Of a stretch of 33,337 nt of DNA, positions 17,631 to 24,088 are shown piece by piece. This DNA comes from a virus: positions 1-33,337 of the IMG/VR virus record IMGVR_UViG_3300021185_004134. The stretch is one strand, 5' to 3'. The notes under the pieces were generated by a model. It did not search any database, was not told the origin of the DNA, and worked only from the letters and a program-made list of their open reading frames with translations. Position numbers and translations under genes: made by a program. Position 1 is the first letter of the stretch, and every line of letters begins with the position of its first letter.

Positions 17631-17713
17631 AGTAGTAAAAAGTAGTTGACGGTAGTATTTAATTCGTGAGAAGATTCAGTTGTCGGGTTGGCCGACGCAT
17701 ACAGGAGAAAGAC
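17631..17713 (+). promoter_or_regulatory. promoter-hairpin-RBS cassette A
   Basis: Block AGTAGTAAAAAGTAGTTG (17631-17648) contains the -35 TTGACG (17646-17651). An 18-bp spacer leads to a weak -10 GAAGAT (17670-17675). Six bases later a stem GTCGG / CCGAC (17682-17686 and 17692-17696) encloses the loop GTTGG, followed by ATACAGGAGA and ATG 17714. From the hairpin onward it is almost identical to cassette D. Confidence 0.85.
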
Positions 17714-17983
17714 ATGACAGACTTCAACAACATCGCAGCAATCAACGCTACTGTACTCAAGAATGGTAAAGCCAAGATGGTAGCAATCATGAATGACGGT
17801 TCTGAAGTGATCGTCCGCAAGGTTAGTGCGGCAAAAGCCTACGCTAACATTTACGACCATGAGGTAAATGGCAACGCAGGTGGTTTGGCTTCGTACATTA
17901 CAATCAACGCCAAGCCCGGCGTTCCAAGCCGAGGGGGGGACAACGCTGCCCCTGTTAAGTCAATCAAAATAACTTACCTCTAA
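17714..17983 (+). CDS. small unknown cassette protein, 89 aa
   Basis: ATG 17714 is fixed by the ATACAGGAGA leader eight bases upstream. The product looks like a small alpha/beta protein: MVAIMNDGSEVIVRKVSA strands, a helix, and a Gly-rich loop before a final IKITYL strand. No family recognised. First gene of cassette A; the following gene carries the same ribosome binding leader behind a UUCG hairpin. Confidence 0.75.
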   Translation: MTDFNNIAAINATVLKNGKAKMVAIMNDGSEVIVRKVSAAKAYANIYDHEVNGNAGGLASYITINAKPGVPSRGGDNAAPVKSIKITYL

Positions 17984-17991
17984 ACCCAACC

Positions 17992-18028
17992 GGCCCCTTC
18001 GGGGGCCAACCCCATACAGGAGAAAGAC
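17992..18028 (+). promoter_or_regulatory. UUCG-capped hairpin leader with ATACAGGAG ribosome binding site
   Basis: Stem GGCCCC / GGGGCC (17992-17997 and 18002-18007) with a TTCG tetraloop is followed by AACCCC-ATACAGGAGA and ATG 18029. There is no -35/-10 and no T-run after the stem, so this is more likely a processing or stability element between two cistrons than a terminator. Confidence 0.75.
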
Positions 18029-18244
18029 ATGAAAGCGACTATAAAGAATCTAAACGCCTACATACAGGCACGCTATTCTGATCTTGGCCTTGAATTTGTT
18101 AAAGGGGAAGGCTACTTTTATTTCGTCGGCAACGACGACCTTTACGTCGAGTCGATCATGGTCTACGCGCTCAATCGTTGTGGCCACGCCAAGTGGTGCG
18201 AAATGATCGACGGACAAATTTATCAAGCTTTATTAAACAAGTAA
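18029..18244 (+). CDS. small unknown cassette protein, 71 aa
   Basis: The start follows the shared ATACAGGAGAAAGAC leader. The product has a basic N-terminal helix (IKNLNAYIQARYSDLG), a YFYFVGNDDLYVES strand pair and a final helix with CGHAKWCEMIDG. No family recognised, and no obvious paralogue elsewhere in the window. Confidence 0.75.
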   Translation: MKATIKNLNAYIQARYSDLGLEFVKGEGYFYFVGNDDLYVESIMVYALNRCGHAKWCEMIDGQIYQALLNK

Positions 18245-18265
18245 TTTTAAATACAGGAGAAAGAC

Positions 18266-18589
18266 ATGAAAATTGAAACTGAAGTAGGACCCATCGAGAT
18301 TGACTTTGACCCTAAGAAGTACAAGACCAAGGCAGGTGCTGCCAAGGCCTTCCACAAAGCCTTGTGCAAATTCTGCAAAGAGGTGTACGGGCAAAACCCT
18401 GATATAGAAATCTTTATCGATACCCCAGAGGAAAGCCAAGCCCGTGGCTACGGCAAAAATTGGCGGGTATGTTGGGAAGGCGGACCTTACGAGTGGTCCA
18501 TCGGCGCTTCAATGCAGGTACAGAACTACTTTAAAGGCGGTTGGTACACGGAGCCTTACTACTCATTCGACCTGTGTTTCACTGGGTAG
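18266..18589 (+). CDS. small unknown cassette protein, 107 aa
   Basis: The start follows ATACAGGAGAAAGAC directly, here without a hairpin. The product starts with two short strands (IETEVGPIEIDFDP), then a basic helix with KAFHKALCKFCKEVYG, and ends with several aromatic residues (YEWSIGASMQVQNYFKGG). The stop codon lies inside the conserved upstream block of cassette B, so the next promoter is embedded in the end of this gene. Function unknown. Confidence 0.75.
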   Translation: MKIETEVGPIEIDFDPKKYKTKAGAAKAFHKALCKFCKEVYGQNPDIEIFIDTPEESQARGYGKNWRVCWEGGPYEWSIGASMQVQNYFKGGWYTEPYYSFDLCFTG

Positions 18590-18667
18590 TAAAAAGTAGT
18601 TGCGAGTGGTCTCATAATGTGAGACCATCTCTTTGTCGGATTGGCCGACACCATACAGGAGAAAGAC
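18586..18667 (+). promoter_or_regulatory. promoter-hairpin-RBS cassette B
   Basis: GTAGTAAAAAGTAGTTGC begins in the last codons of the preceding gene. -35 TTGCGA (18600-18605), 17 bp, -10 GACCAT (18623-18628), six bases, then stem GTCGG / CCGAC (18635-18639 and 18645-18649) with loop ATTGG, then ATACAGGAGA and ATG 18668. The spacer holds a perfect inverted repeat GGTCTCA-TAATG-TGAGACC (18608-18626) overlapping the -10, which may be an extra operator not found in the other copies. Confidence 0.85.
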
Positions 18668-19246
18668 ATGAAACTGACTAGAGAATTTTTTGTACCCGCT
18701 GAGTTCAAGGAAAAGATTGTTAAGTTCGATGGCGCCCTCGAGGTCTACATTGTTGAGAACGGTCCTAGCTACGTGGCCAAGGGCTTCAAAGGCAAAGCTG
18801 CCAAGCCTGCTTTCTATTACGATTTCAAGACTGCCGAGCGAATGGCTGAGTATATCGACGGCTTTTTTGCTGACTACGCCGAAATGGTTGAGTACAAGGC
18901 TAACGAAAAAGCAAAGGCCAAAGCTAAGAAAGCTGAGGCTGCCAAGAACCTTAAAGTCGGAGACATCTACTACAGCTCTTGGGGCTACGACCAGACTAAC
19001 ATTGACTTTTACAAGATTGTCGATGTTAAGGGCGCTAAAGCTACATTGGTTGAGATTGCTAAGTCATACTTAGACAGCGAGTTTGCTTACGAAGACAAGG
19101 TTGTGCCTGCTCCTAACGTCATTGTAGGTAAGCCCATGAACAAGATCGTTGACCAGTTCGGCAACTTCAACATTGCAAGCTACGCCGGTGCCTATAAATG
19201 GAACGGTGAGCCTAAATCTCAAACTGCTTCGGGGTACGGACACTAA
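18668..19246 (+). CDS. cassette protein with WGYDQTN domain, 192 aa
   Basis: ATG 18668 follows the cassette leader. After ~75 residues of alpha/beta sequence comes a basic helix (KAKAKKAEAAKNL), then a domain that begins LKVGDIYYSSWGYDQTNIDF (about residues 97-116). This WGYDQTN motif recurs in phage and plasmid proteins of unknown function (recalled). The basic helix followed by a compact strand-rich module suggests interaction with nucleic acid or a host protein. It leads a run of small overlapping genes. Role unknown. Confidence 0.75.
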   Translation: MKLTREFFVPAEFKEKIVKFDGALEVYIVENGPSYVAKGFKGKAAKPAFYYDFKTAERMAEYIDGFFADYAEMVEYKANEKAKAKAKKAEAAKNLKVGDIYYSSWGYDQTNIDFYKIVDVKGAKATLVEIAKSYLDSEFAYEDKVVPAPNVIVGKPMNKIVDQFGNFNIASYAGAYKWNGEPKSQTASGYGH

Positions 19247-19506
19247 TGAAAAACAAAAAAGAAACAGTTGAAGCGTACATGGCGTGCCACAAGGAAGGTG
19301 TGTGGTACGTCGATCCGATGCCCCACTATGAGACGGTTTTTGCAAACATGGTTGGTGGTGTGTACGGCGAATGCCGACCCGCCTTCGAGGATGGCAAATT
19401 CGGCCTTTATGAGATAGAGATAAGCGGTTCGGAAACCGAATCGGGCAATCCCACTCTTTTTCTTTTTAGAGATTACGACTGGGTGAACGAAAAGGAGGCA
19501 GCGTAA
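19246..19506 (+). CDS. small unknown protein, 86 aa
   Basis: It starts on the last base of the preceding stop (TAATG) without a clear ribosome binding site, so translation probably depends on coupling. The product has a KEGVWYVDPMPHYETVFAN stretch, several aromatic residues and an acidic tail. No family recognised. Confidence 0.65.
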   Translation: MKNKKETVEAYMACHKEGVWYVDPMPHYETVFANMVGGVYGECRPAFEDGKFGLYEIEISGSETESGNPTLFLFRDYDWVNEKEAA

Positions 19507-19540
19507 TGAAAACAATAAAGGTTAATTTTGAGGTAATACC

Positions 19541-19705
19541 ATGAGACATTTACTAGCAGTGGCCGCGCTCGTCGCGGCCCTCGGCGTTGCCGGTAACTTT
19601 GATTTTGAAGAAGCACAACAGCAGCAGGATCGCTACTGTGAGTTCGTGGCCGACGGAACATGGCCCGCGTACAACCCTGATATCAACTGCGAGGAAATAA
19701 AATGA
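19541..19705 (+). CDS. small exported or membrane-anchored protein, 54 aa
   Basis: ATG 19541 follows GAGG. The first ~18 residues form a hydrophobic signal or membrane segment (MRHLLAVAALVAALGVAG), followed by an acidic/Gln-rich periplasmic-type tail with two Cys residues and WPAYNPDINC. Layout is like small secreted phage proteins, possibly lysis- or envelope-related. It overlaps the next exported gene by ATGA. No family assigned. Confidence 0.65.
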   Translation: MRHLLAVAALVAALGVAGNFDFEEAQQQQDRYCEFVADGTWPAYNPDINCEEIK

Positions 19706-20067
19706 AAGCGCTACTGTTAGCAGCATCCTTAGTTCTTGCCCCATGCGCCACGGCTCAAATCACGTTCACCACTATCGGTGACATCACTTTCGGGAGCGAC
19801 GGCTCAACGGCCACCACCATCGGTGGTACGACATTCGTCACGGGTGGTAGCCCTGTAGTGCAGCACTCTCTTGGCTCGACTCTATCCGCACAGAACTCGA
19901 CAACCTCGAGCACCGCTCAAAAGATTGGCAACATTACCTACGTCACGGACAGCGAGGGTAAGTCTACAACTTTCCAGAAGATTGGGAATTTTACGTTTGG
20001 CTCCGACGGCTCGACCGTGCAGAAAATCGGCAATACTTATTTTGTAACTGAGGGAAATAAAAAATGA
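19702..20067 (+). CDS. exported beta-repeat protein, 121 aa
   Basis: A cleavable signal peptide (MKALLLAASLVLAPCATAQ; likely cut after ATA) precedes about five imperfect repeats built on IGxxTFGSDGST or IGNxTYVTD, rich in Thr, Ser and Gly. The pattern predicts a short beta-solenoid or stacked beta hairpins outside the cytoplasm. Similar IGNTTY repeat proteins exist in bacteria with unknown roles (recollection). In a phage, an exported repeat protein made early could alter the envelope, for example superinfection exclusion; this is speculation. It is coupled to the neighbours by ATGA overlaps. Confidence 0.7.
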   Translation: MKALLLAASLVLAPCATAQITFTTIGDITFGSDGSTATTIGGTTFVTGGSPVVQHSLGSTLSAQNSTTSSTAQKIGNITYVTDSEGKSTTFQKIGNFTFGSDGSTVQKIGNTYFVTEGNKK

Positions 20068-20276
20068 AAATTGAAACAGACGTTCCATTGCCTGATTCTA
20101 GTCGGGCACGCAAGTACCCCTTCCTCGAAATGGAGGTAGGCCAGTCAGTCCTTTTTGAGGATGAAGAAGTAAACGGCCGCGCTTACCGCGCAGCGATGTC
20201 AACTGGTAGGCGCCACAACCAAAAGTATGTTGCCCGCCGCGAAGATAATGGTATAAGAATTTGGAGAGCAGAATGA
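20064..20276 (+). CDS. DUF7303-like small protein, 70 aa
   Basis: The N-terminal PLPDSSRARKYPFLEMEVGQ and the C-terminal GIRIWRAE match the YPFxxMxVGxS...WR pattern of a widespread small phage and bacterial family that I recall as DUF7303. A related 81-aa protein is encoded at 26728-26973, so the genome has two distant paralogues. It begins with an ATGA overlap. Function unknown; the family is often found near replication or regulatory genes. Confidence 0.7.
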   Translation: MKIETDVPLPDSSRARKYPFLEMEVGQSVLFEDEEVNGRAYRAAMSTGRRHNQKYVARREDNGIRIWRAE

Positions 20277-20491
20277 CTAGCGCCGAACACGATAAAGAAA
20301 TGGTACAGGAAGCTGTTAATCATTTTGAACTTATGCAGCTCGCCGATAAACTTAAACTGTTGCAGGCGATGAAGGATGTAATCCATAACCCCGACAAGGC
20401 GCTTAGCTCGTTCGTAGCAATAGCGCACGAAGCTCGAGTGTCCGGCTATAACTTTGGACGCCCCGAGGTCCATAAAATTAAAAGTAAGTAA
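20273..20491 (+). CDS. small helical protein, 72 aa
   Basis: ATG 20273 overlaps the preceding stop (ATGA) with GGAGA upstream. The product is helical (ELMQLADKLKLLQAMKDVIH) and ends in a short basic segment with GRPEVHKIKSK. No membrane segment and no known family. Confidence 0.65.
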   Translation: MTSAEHDKEMVQEAVNHFELMQLADKLKLLQAMKDVIHNPDKALSSFVAIAHEARVSGYNFGRPEVHKIKSK

Positions 20492-20492
20492 A

Positions 20493-20702
20493 ATGGCAAA
20501 AGTTATGACTGATAAACAAAAGCAGCAGGAAAAGCTTGCCGAAGACATACGCCAGTACTTTAAGAAGGGCGGGCAAGTTACCAAGTTCGCACGCGGTGAA
20601 TCGGCACGGGATAAGAAAGGTCAAGTGCCGATGTCACCGTTTGATGTTGGCAGGTTGCGAGGTCCCTCGCTCACATTCACTAAGGAAAAGAATAATGAGT
20701 AA
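20493..20702 (+). CDS. small basic protein, 69 aa
   Basis: ATG 20493 lies two bases after the preceding stop; the frame extends upstream but through that gene. The product has a charged helix and then YFKKGGQVTKFARGESAR, a pattern I recall from small phage proteins with a GGxIxxxxxGxS core. It overlaps the next start by 8 bases. Function unknown. Confidence 0.6.
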   Translation: MAKVMTDKQKQQEKLAEDIRQYFKKGGQVTKFARGESARDKKGQVPMSPFDVGRLRGPSLTFTKEKNNE

Positions 20703-20901
20703 AGGCAGCAGAAGGCGCCCCGTGTTTGTCCCTGATAAAAAGTTCGGGGAAGCTTGGGATTTAATTTTTGGAACGAAGGATAAAGAACATGAGCAAAACA
20801 ATCAGAGTGTCAGTGAGCGGCGTCGACGCGAAAGCGACGACGGACCAAGCGACAAGGACCAAGGAACCGACGGGGCCAGTGCCCTTCAGTTACCCGTGTA
20901 A
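20695..20901 (+). CDS. small MSKGS-type phage protein, 68 aa, with overprinted tail
   Basis: ATG 20695 follows AAGGAAAAG. The N-terminus MSKGSRRRPVFVPDKKFGEA with the following WDLIFG belongs to a very common family of tiny phage proteins (MSKGS...RP...F...W..IFG). The family part ends near residue 30; the remaining ~35 residues lie over the start of the nuclease gene in another frame (113-base overlap) and look disordered. The N-terminal core is probably real; the tail is probably a by-product of the overlap. Confidence 0.65.
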   Translation: MSKGSRRRPVFVPDKKFGEAWDLIFGTKDKEHEQNNQSVSERRRRESDDGPSDKDQGTDGASALQLPV

Positions 20902-21289
20902 GATTGTGAGGGTTATAGATGGTGACAGTATCGTGGTTGACATTGACCTTGGTTTTAGCCACTGGATTCATGGTGAGTCTATCCGTCTTTATGGTGTGGA
21001 TTGCCCCGAGTGTCGTAGCCGAAATAAAGAAGAAAAAGCTGCCGGATTCTTGGCAAAAGAATTTGTCGAAGACACGCTCCACGTCGGAGGAACCTACATG
21101 CTCCAAACAAAACAAAAAGGAAAGTTTGGCAGATTCTTGGGAGTGATTTTTATTCAGGGCAGCGCTTCAATAAACGCTGCGCTTATCAGTGAGAACTTGG
21201 CGGTCCCGTACACAGGCCAAAGCAAAAAAGAAATCCAAGCAGAGCACGAGGCTAACTATAAAATACTCAAGGACAAGTGGCTCATATGA
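20789..21289 (+). CDS. SNase-like (thermonuclease) nuclease, 166 aa
   Basis: ATG 20789 is placed eight bases after AAGGA. The SNc domain starts near residue 33: VIDGDS (Asp44, Asp46), an IDLGF strand, IRLYGVDCPE supplying Arg66, Asp71 and Glu74, and KFGRFLG supplying Arg115. These correspond to Asp21, Arg35, Asp40, Glu43 and Arg87 of staphylococcal nuclease, so the active site appears intact. No signal peptide is present, so it should act in the cytoplasm on DNA or RNA. It could take part in host DNA breakdown or recombination. The first ~38 residues overlap the preceding gene. Confidence 0.85.
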   Translation: MSKTIRVSVSGVDAKATTDQATRTKEPTGPVPFSYPCKIVRVIDGDSIVVDIDLGFSHWIHGESIRLYGVDCPECRSRNKEEKAAGFLAKEFVEDTLHVGGTYMLQTKQKGKFGRFLGVIFIQGSASINAALISENLAVPYTGQSKKEIQAEHEANYKILKDKWLI

Positions 21290-21519
21290 AAGCGTGGCCG
21301 TGGGAAGTAGTACAGGAAGCCTTCCGACTTCGTGACGAGGGCGTTCCAAAAAAATTAATCAGCCGCAAGCTCGGGCCGTCAACACACACATTGAACGACT
21401 GGTTTAATAGACCGGGTTATCTGGAGAAAATAAATGGACGAAGAAAAAGCAATCCTAGCGTTAGTCTCGACGGTAATGATGCACGCGCTGATCGGCAAAT
21501 CGAAGCACGCAACTACTGA
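21286..21519 (+). CDS. small helix-turn-helix protein, 77 aa
   Basis: ATG 21286 overlaps the nuclease stop (ATGA). Residues ~7-45 read as a homeodomain-like HTH (VVQEAFRLRDEGVPKKLISR, then a LGPSTHTLNDWFN recognition helix), so DNA binding is likely. The final ~28 residues overlap another gene in a different frame and are low in structure. Could be a local transcriptional regulator. Confidence 0.65.
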   Translation: MKAWPWEVVQEAFRLRDEGVPKKLISRKLGPSTHTLNDWFNRPGYLEKINGRRKSNPSVSLDGNDARADRQIEARNY

Positions 21520-21595
21520 TCAACTGGTGGTCGAAGCGGTGATGGTTGCTCAGCAACTTATCGACGAAGTTCACGACACTGTGGATGAGCGCTGA
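21434..21595 (+). CDS. small unknown protein, 53 aa
   Basis: ATG 21434 follows CTGGAG; the frame closes with TGA at 21595, one base before the next ATG. The product begins MDEEKAILALVSTVMMHALI and continues as a helical chain ending HDTVDER. It overlaps the HTH gene by 86 bases in another frame. Good ribosome binding site and one-base coupling to the hydrolase support it. Confidence 0.55.
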   Translation: MDEEKAILALVSTVMMHALIGKSKHATTDQLVVEAVMVAQQLIDEVHDTVDER

Positions 21596-22032
21596 TGTTT
21601 ACCTCAGCCCTAGCCTGCCTAGCACTGACCATTTACCACGAAGCACGCAACCAAGACCTGCAGGGGCAGGTCGCCGTCGCACAGGTCGTCCTCGAGCGCA
21701 AATACGACTCACGTTTCCCTGATACCGTCTGCGGCGTCGTCACCGACGGCGGCGAGGTCCGCAACCGCTGCGCCTTCTCGTTCTACTGCGACGGCCAGTC
21801 CGATAAACCTCAAGACGAGCGCGCCTACACTGTAGCGCGGTGGATCGCCTCAGGCGTCCTCAGCGGCGTTGTGAAGGACGTTACGGGTTACGCGACCCAT
21901 TATCATGCCTACTACGTCCGGCCCGACTGGGCGCTTACAATGCGTCCTACGGCCGTTATCGGCGATCATATATTCTACCGAGAGGGTGCAGGCGCCGAGG
22001 ACCACGGGCCTTATGTCGGGTGGGAAAAATGA
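21595..22032 (+). CDS. SleB-like cell wall hydrolase (Hydrolase_2), 145 aa
   Basis: The motif series of the SleB/Hydrolase_2 family is visible: LTIYHEARNQDLQGQVAVAQ with the likely catalytic Glu16, FPDTVCGVV, CAFSFYCDGQSD, and ATHYHAYYVRPDW followed by GDHIFYR. The family cleaves peptidoglycan glycan strands. The first residues are hydrophobic but too short for a normal signal peptide, so export may need a holin or an accessory protein. It is probably the endolysin, although no holin was recognised beside it. It starts on the last base of the preceding stop. Confidence 0.85.
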   Translation: MFTSALACLALTIYHEARNQDLQGQVAVAQVVLERKYDSRFPDTVCGVVTDGGEVRNRCAFSFYCDGQSDKPQDERAYTVARWIASGVLSGVVKDVTGYATHYHAYYVRPDWALTMRPTAVIGDHIFYREGAGAEDHGPYVGWEK

Positions 22033-22247
22033 ATAAACCAATTCAAGAAGAGTTCTGGTTTGATATGCCGGAATTTGTGCAAGAAAAGCAGGCCCCGTAC
22101 CTCGAGCTTAAGGTACGGTTTGCAGACCAAGAAGCTCTCGAGGAGTTTTCCAAATTGATCGGCCAAAAGCTCACGGTTAAGACCAAGTCTATCTGGCACC
22201 CAGAGCTTGTTAGAGGGCTTAACGGAGGCAAGAGGTATGTTGAGTAA
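22029..22247 (+). CDS. small MPEFVQ-motif protein, 72 aa, linked to the glycosyltransferase
   Basis: ATG 22029 overlaps the hydrolase stop (ATGA). The product contains FWFDMPEFVQEKQAPYLELK and a LTVKTKSIWHPE ending. This motif pair recurs in phages next to glycosyltransferases or as a C-terminal add-on of other proteins (recollection, not verified). It overlaps the glycosyltransferase by 11 bases, so the two probably act together. Mechanism unknown. Confidence 0.65.
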   Translation: MNKPIQEEFWFDMPEFVQEKQAPYLELKVRFADQEALEEFSKLIGQKLTVKTKSIWHPELVRGLNGGKRYVE

Positions 22248-23136
22248 CCGTTACCCCGTTTACGTCGTCAGCAAGGGCAGGGCGCATTCTAGGCAGACTG
22301 TCAAAGCTCTTGAGCGGATGTCTGTAGAATACAGCGTGGTTGTCGAACAGGCTGAGCTTGAGGAGTACGCTCAGCACATTGATCGGCGCAGGCTGTTGGT
22401 GCTGCCGGAGCGATACAGGGCGGAGTATGAGCTGTGTGACGAGCTTGGCTTTACGAGGTCCACGGGCCCCGGCCCTGCCAGAAACTTTGTATGGGACCAC
22501 GCTACCGCTCTAGGCGTTAAACGCCACTGGGTCATGGATGACAACCTCGACGATTTTCATCGCTTAAATCGCAACATGAAGGTCCCAGTGCGGTCCCCTG
22601 CTACCCTTCGAGCGTCAGAGGATTTTGTCGACAGATTCGCCAACGTGCCAGTGGCCGGTATGAATTACTATTCGTTCTGCAAGAGCACTGACGGCGTGCC
22701 GCCGTTCGTGGCCAACACTCGAATCTATTCCTGCCTGCTGATTGAGAATGCTGCACCGTACAGGTGGCGAGGACGGTACAACGAGGATACCGATCTCAGC
22801 CTGAGAGTTCTCAAGGATGGCCTGTGTACGATCCAGTTCAATGCTTTCCTGTGTGGCAAGACAACCACGCAACGGATGAAGGGAGGCAACACAAAAGAAT
22901 TCTACGCAGGTGAAGGCACCTTGCCTAAATCTCAGATGATCGTGGACCTGCACCCTGACGTATCCAAGGTTGTTTGGCGCTTCAACCGATGGCACCACCA
23001 CGTCGACTACCGGCCATTTAAAAACAATAAGCTTATCTACCGAGACGACTATCAGAAGGTGGACCGAAATAACGAGTACGGCATGCGCCTTGTTGATTAC
23101 GGGATGAAAGCGCCAAAAGACTCCGGACGGCAGTAG
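22237..23136 (+). CDS. TAGT-like glycosyltransferase (candidate DNA base modification), 299 aa
   Basis: ATG 22237 is preceded by GGAGG. The protein matches the TET-associated glycosyltransferase (TAGT) pattern: RYPVYVVSKGRAHSRQT at the N-terminus, GPGPARNF (about 77-84), a WVMDDNLDDF stretch with the acidic sugar-nucleotide/metal site (Asp101, Asp102), and EDTDLSLR (about 183-190). Family members attach sugars to hydroxymethylated cytosines made by phage TET/JBP dioxygenases. No TET-type dioxygenase is seen in this window, so the acceptor base is unknown or the partner lies outside. DNA hypermodification to resist restriction is the most likely role, by inference. Confidence 0.75.
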   Translation: MLSNRYPVYVVSKGRAHSRQTVKALERMSVEYSVVVEQAELEEYAQHIDRRRLLVLPERYRAEYELCDELGFTRSTGPGPARNFVWDHATALGVKRHWVMDDNLDDFHRLNRNMKVPVRSPATLRASEDFVDRFANVPVAGMNYYSFCKSTDGVPPFVANTRIYSCLLIENAAPYRWRGRYNEDTDLSLRVLKDGLCTIQFNAFLCGKTTTQRMKGGNTKEFYAGEGTLPKSQMIVDLHPDVSKVVWRFNRWHHHVDYRPFKNNKLIYRDDYQKVDRNNEYGMRLVDYGMKAPKDSGRQ

Positions 23137-23141
23137 CGCAG

Positions 23142-23193
23142 AAAAGTGCATATAATTTTGTCCGGAGGCGTAAAAAAGTGCAGATGTTTTTGT
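23142..23193 (+). repeat. two 20-bp direct repeats, AAAAGTGCA...TTTTGT
   Basis: AAAAGTGCATATAATTTTGT (23142-23161) and AAAAGTGCAGATGTTTTTGT (23174-23193) match at 17 of 20 positions and start 32 bp apart, about three helical turns. They lie in the noncoding gap before cassette E and could be paired regulator sites; no protein is known. Confidence 0.7.
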
Positions 23194-23257
23194 ACTTAGC
23201 CTCTAAGTCCTTGAATTGATTAGAATATAAATAAGTAAAATAAAGTGGTCGAAAGTA

Positions 23258-23332
23258 TTGTTTTCTAGGATTAGATCGACTAAGCTGCAGTTGTTGTCAG
23301 GGAATGGCCCTGACCGGATACAGGAGACAGAC
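23258..23332 (+). promoter_or_regulatory. promoter-hairpin-RBS cassette E
   Basis: -35 TTGTTT (23258-23263), 17 bp, -10 TAAGCT (23281-23286), nine bases, then stem GTCAGGG / CCCTGAC (23296-23302 and 23308-23314) with loop AATGG, then GGATACAGGAGA and ATG 23333. Relative to cassette C the stem differs by one compensated pair (G-C to A-T). This is the most divergent promoter of the set; the AT-rich upstream block is degenerate. Confidence 0.75.
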
Positions 23333-24061
23333 ATGCTAAACATCATCGCCAACGCTGAGTACCGTCACGGTGCAGAGAACTCAACTCCTAAGTCTTACCA
23401 GAAGAAAGCACAGAAGCTCTTCGCTGAGCTTGGCGAGAATGTCCAAATCGTCAAAATCCAGTGCAACTACAGCAGCAGCAAGTATCACCTGTTCGCCTTC
23501 GGTGAGGACGTGAGCAACCCCCTCTACCGACAGCAGGGCCGAATCGAGATCAGCGAGAAACAGCGCGCTCTCCACGGACCTGACTACAGGGACGGTGCCG
23601 ATCACTTCTACGCCGTTTGGTCAGACTGGCAAGACGGCACTGGCTACACTGAGTACCAAGCTCAGGCCAAGGCGGCCATCGAGAAGCACCGTAAAACTCA
23701 AGAGGCCAAGGCAGCTAAAGCCGAGCCAGTGGAGCAGGTGCAGTTCTGGGCCAACCAAGCTTGGAGAGATGGGATCGTCTTAGCGACTATCGAGGACCGC
23801 GCCCTGATCGCCTACCGTATGCCTGCCGGTGCTGTCTACATGGTCATAGTGGCTCACGACCCAGACACAGGGGCCGCTAAGCGCCAGTGGGAGTGCGGCA
23901 GCAGCTACGTCAAGGGTTACCGCTACGGCAGCTACAAATCGATCTCAGCCAACGCCCTGAAGAAGAATGCCAAGTGGCTTGCTGAGGTGGTCAAGGTCGA
24001 GGGCTTTGAAGATGGGAACGTGGACCAAGGACTTGAATATCTGGGCGAGGACCTAGAGTAA
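23333..24061 (+). CDS. unknown cassette protein, 242 aa
   Basis: The start follows the cassette leader. The N-terminal ~115 residues are alpha/beta with aromatic clusters (YHLFAFGEDVSNPLYRQQG, HFYAVWSDWQDGTGYTEYQ). A Lys/Ala-rich helix follows, and the C-terminal ~90 residues include QAWRDGIVLATIEDRALIAY and a basic patch. Base composition is a bit higher in GC than flanking small genes. No known family or catalytic motif was found. It is the only gene of its transcription unit before cassette C. Confidence 0.75.
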   Translation: MLNIIANAEYRHGAENSTPKSYQKKAQKLFAELGENVQIVKIQCNYSSSKYHLFAFGEDVSNPLYRQQGRIEISEKQRALHGPDYRDGADHFYAVWSDWQDGTGYTEYQAQAKAAIEKHRKTQEAKAAKAEPVEQVQFWANQAWRDGIVLATIEDRALIAYRMPAGAVYMVIVAHDPDTGAAKRQWECGSSYVKGYRYGSYKSISANALKKNAKWLAEVVKVEGFEDGNVDQGLEYLGEDLE

Positions 24062-24088
24062 AATTGAAACAATTTAAAATGGTGTAAA

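Noticed and set aside
17682-17696. Cassette hairpins as intrinsic terminators
   Set aside because: They have no T-run, lie upstream of start codons at fixed distance from a -10 box, and have short stems.
22237-23136. A TET/JBP dioxygenase near the TAGT-like gene
   Set aside because: I looked for the HxD and distal His/Arg motifs of these enzymes in neighbouring genes and saw none.
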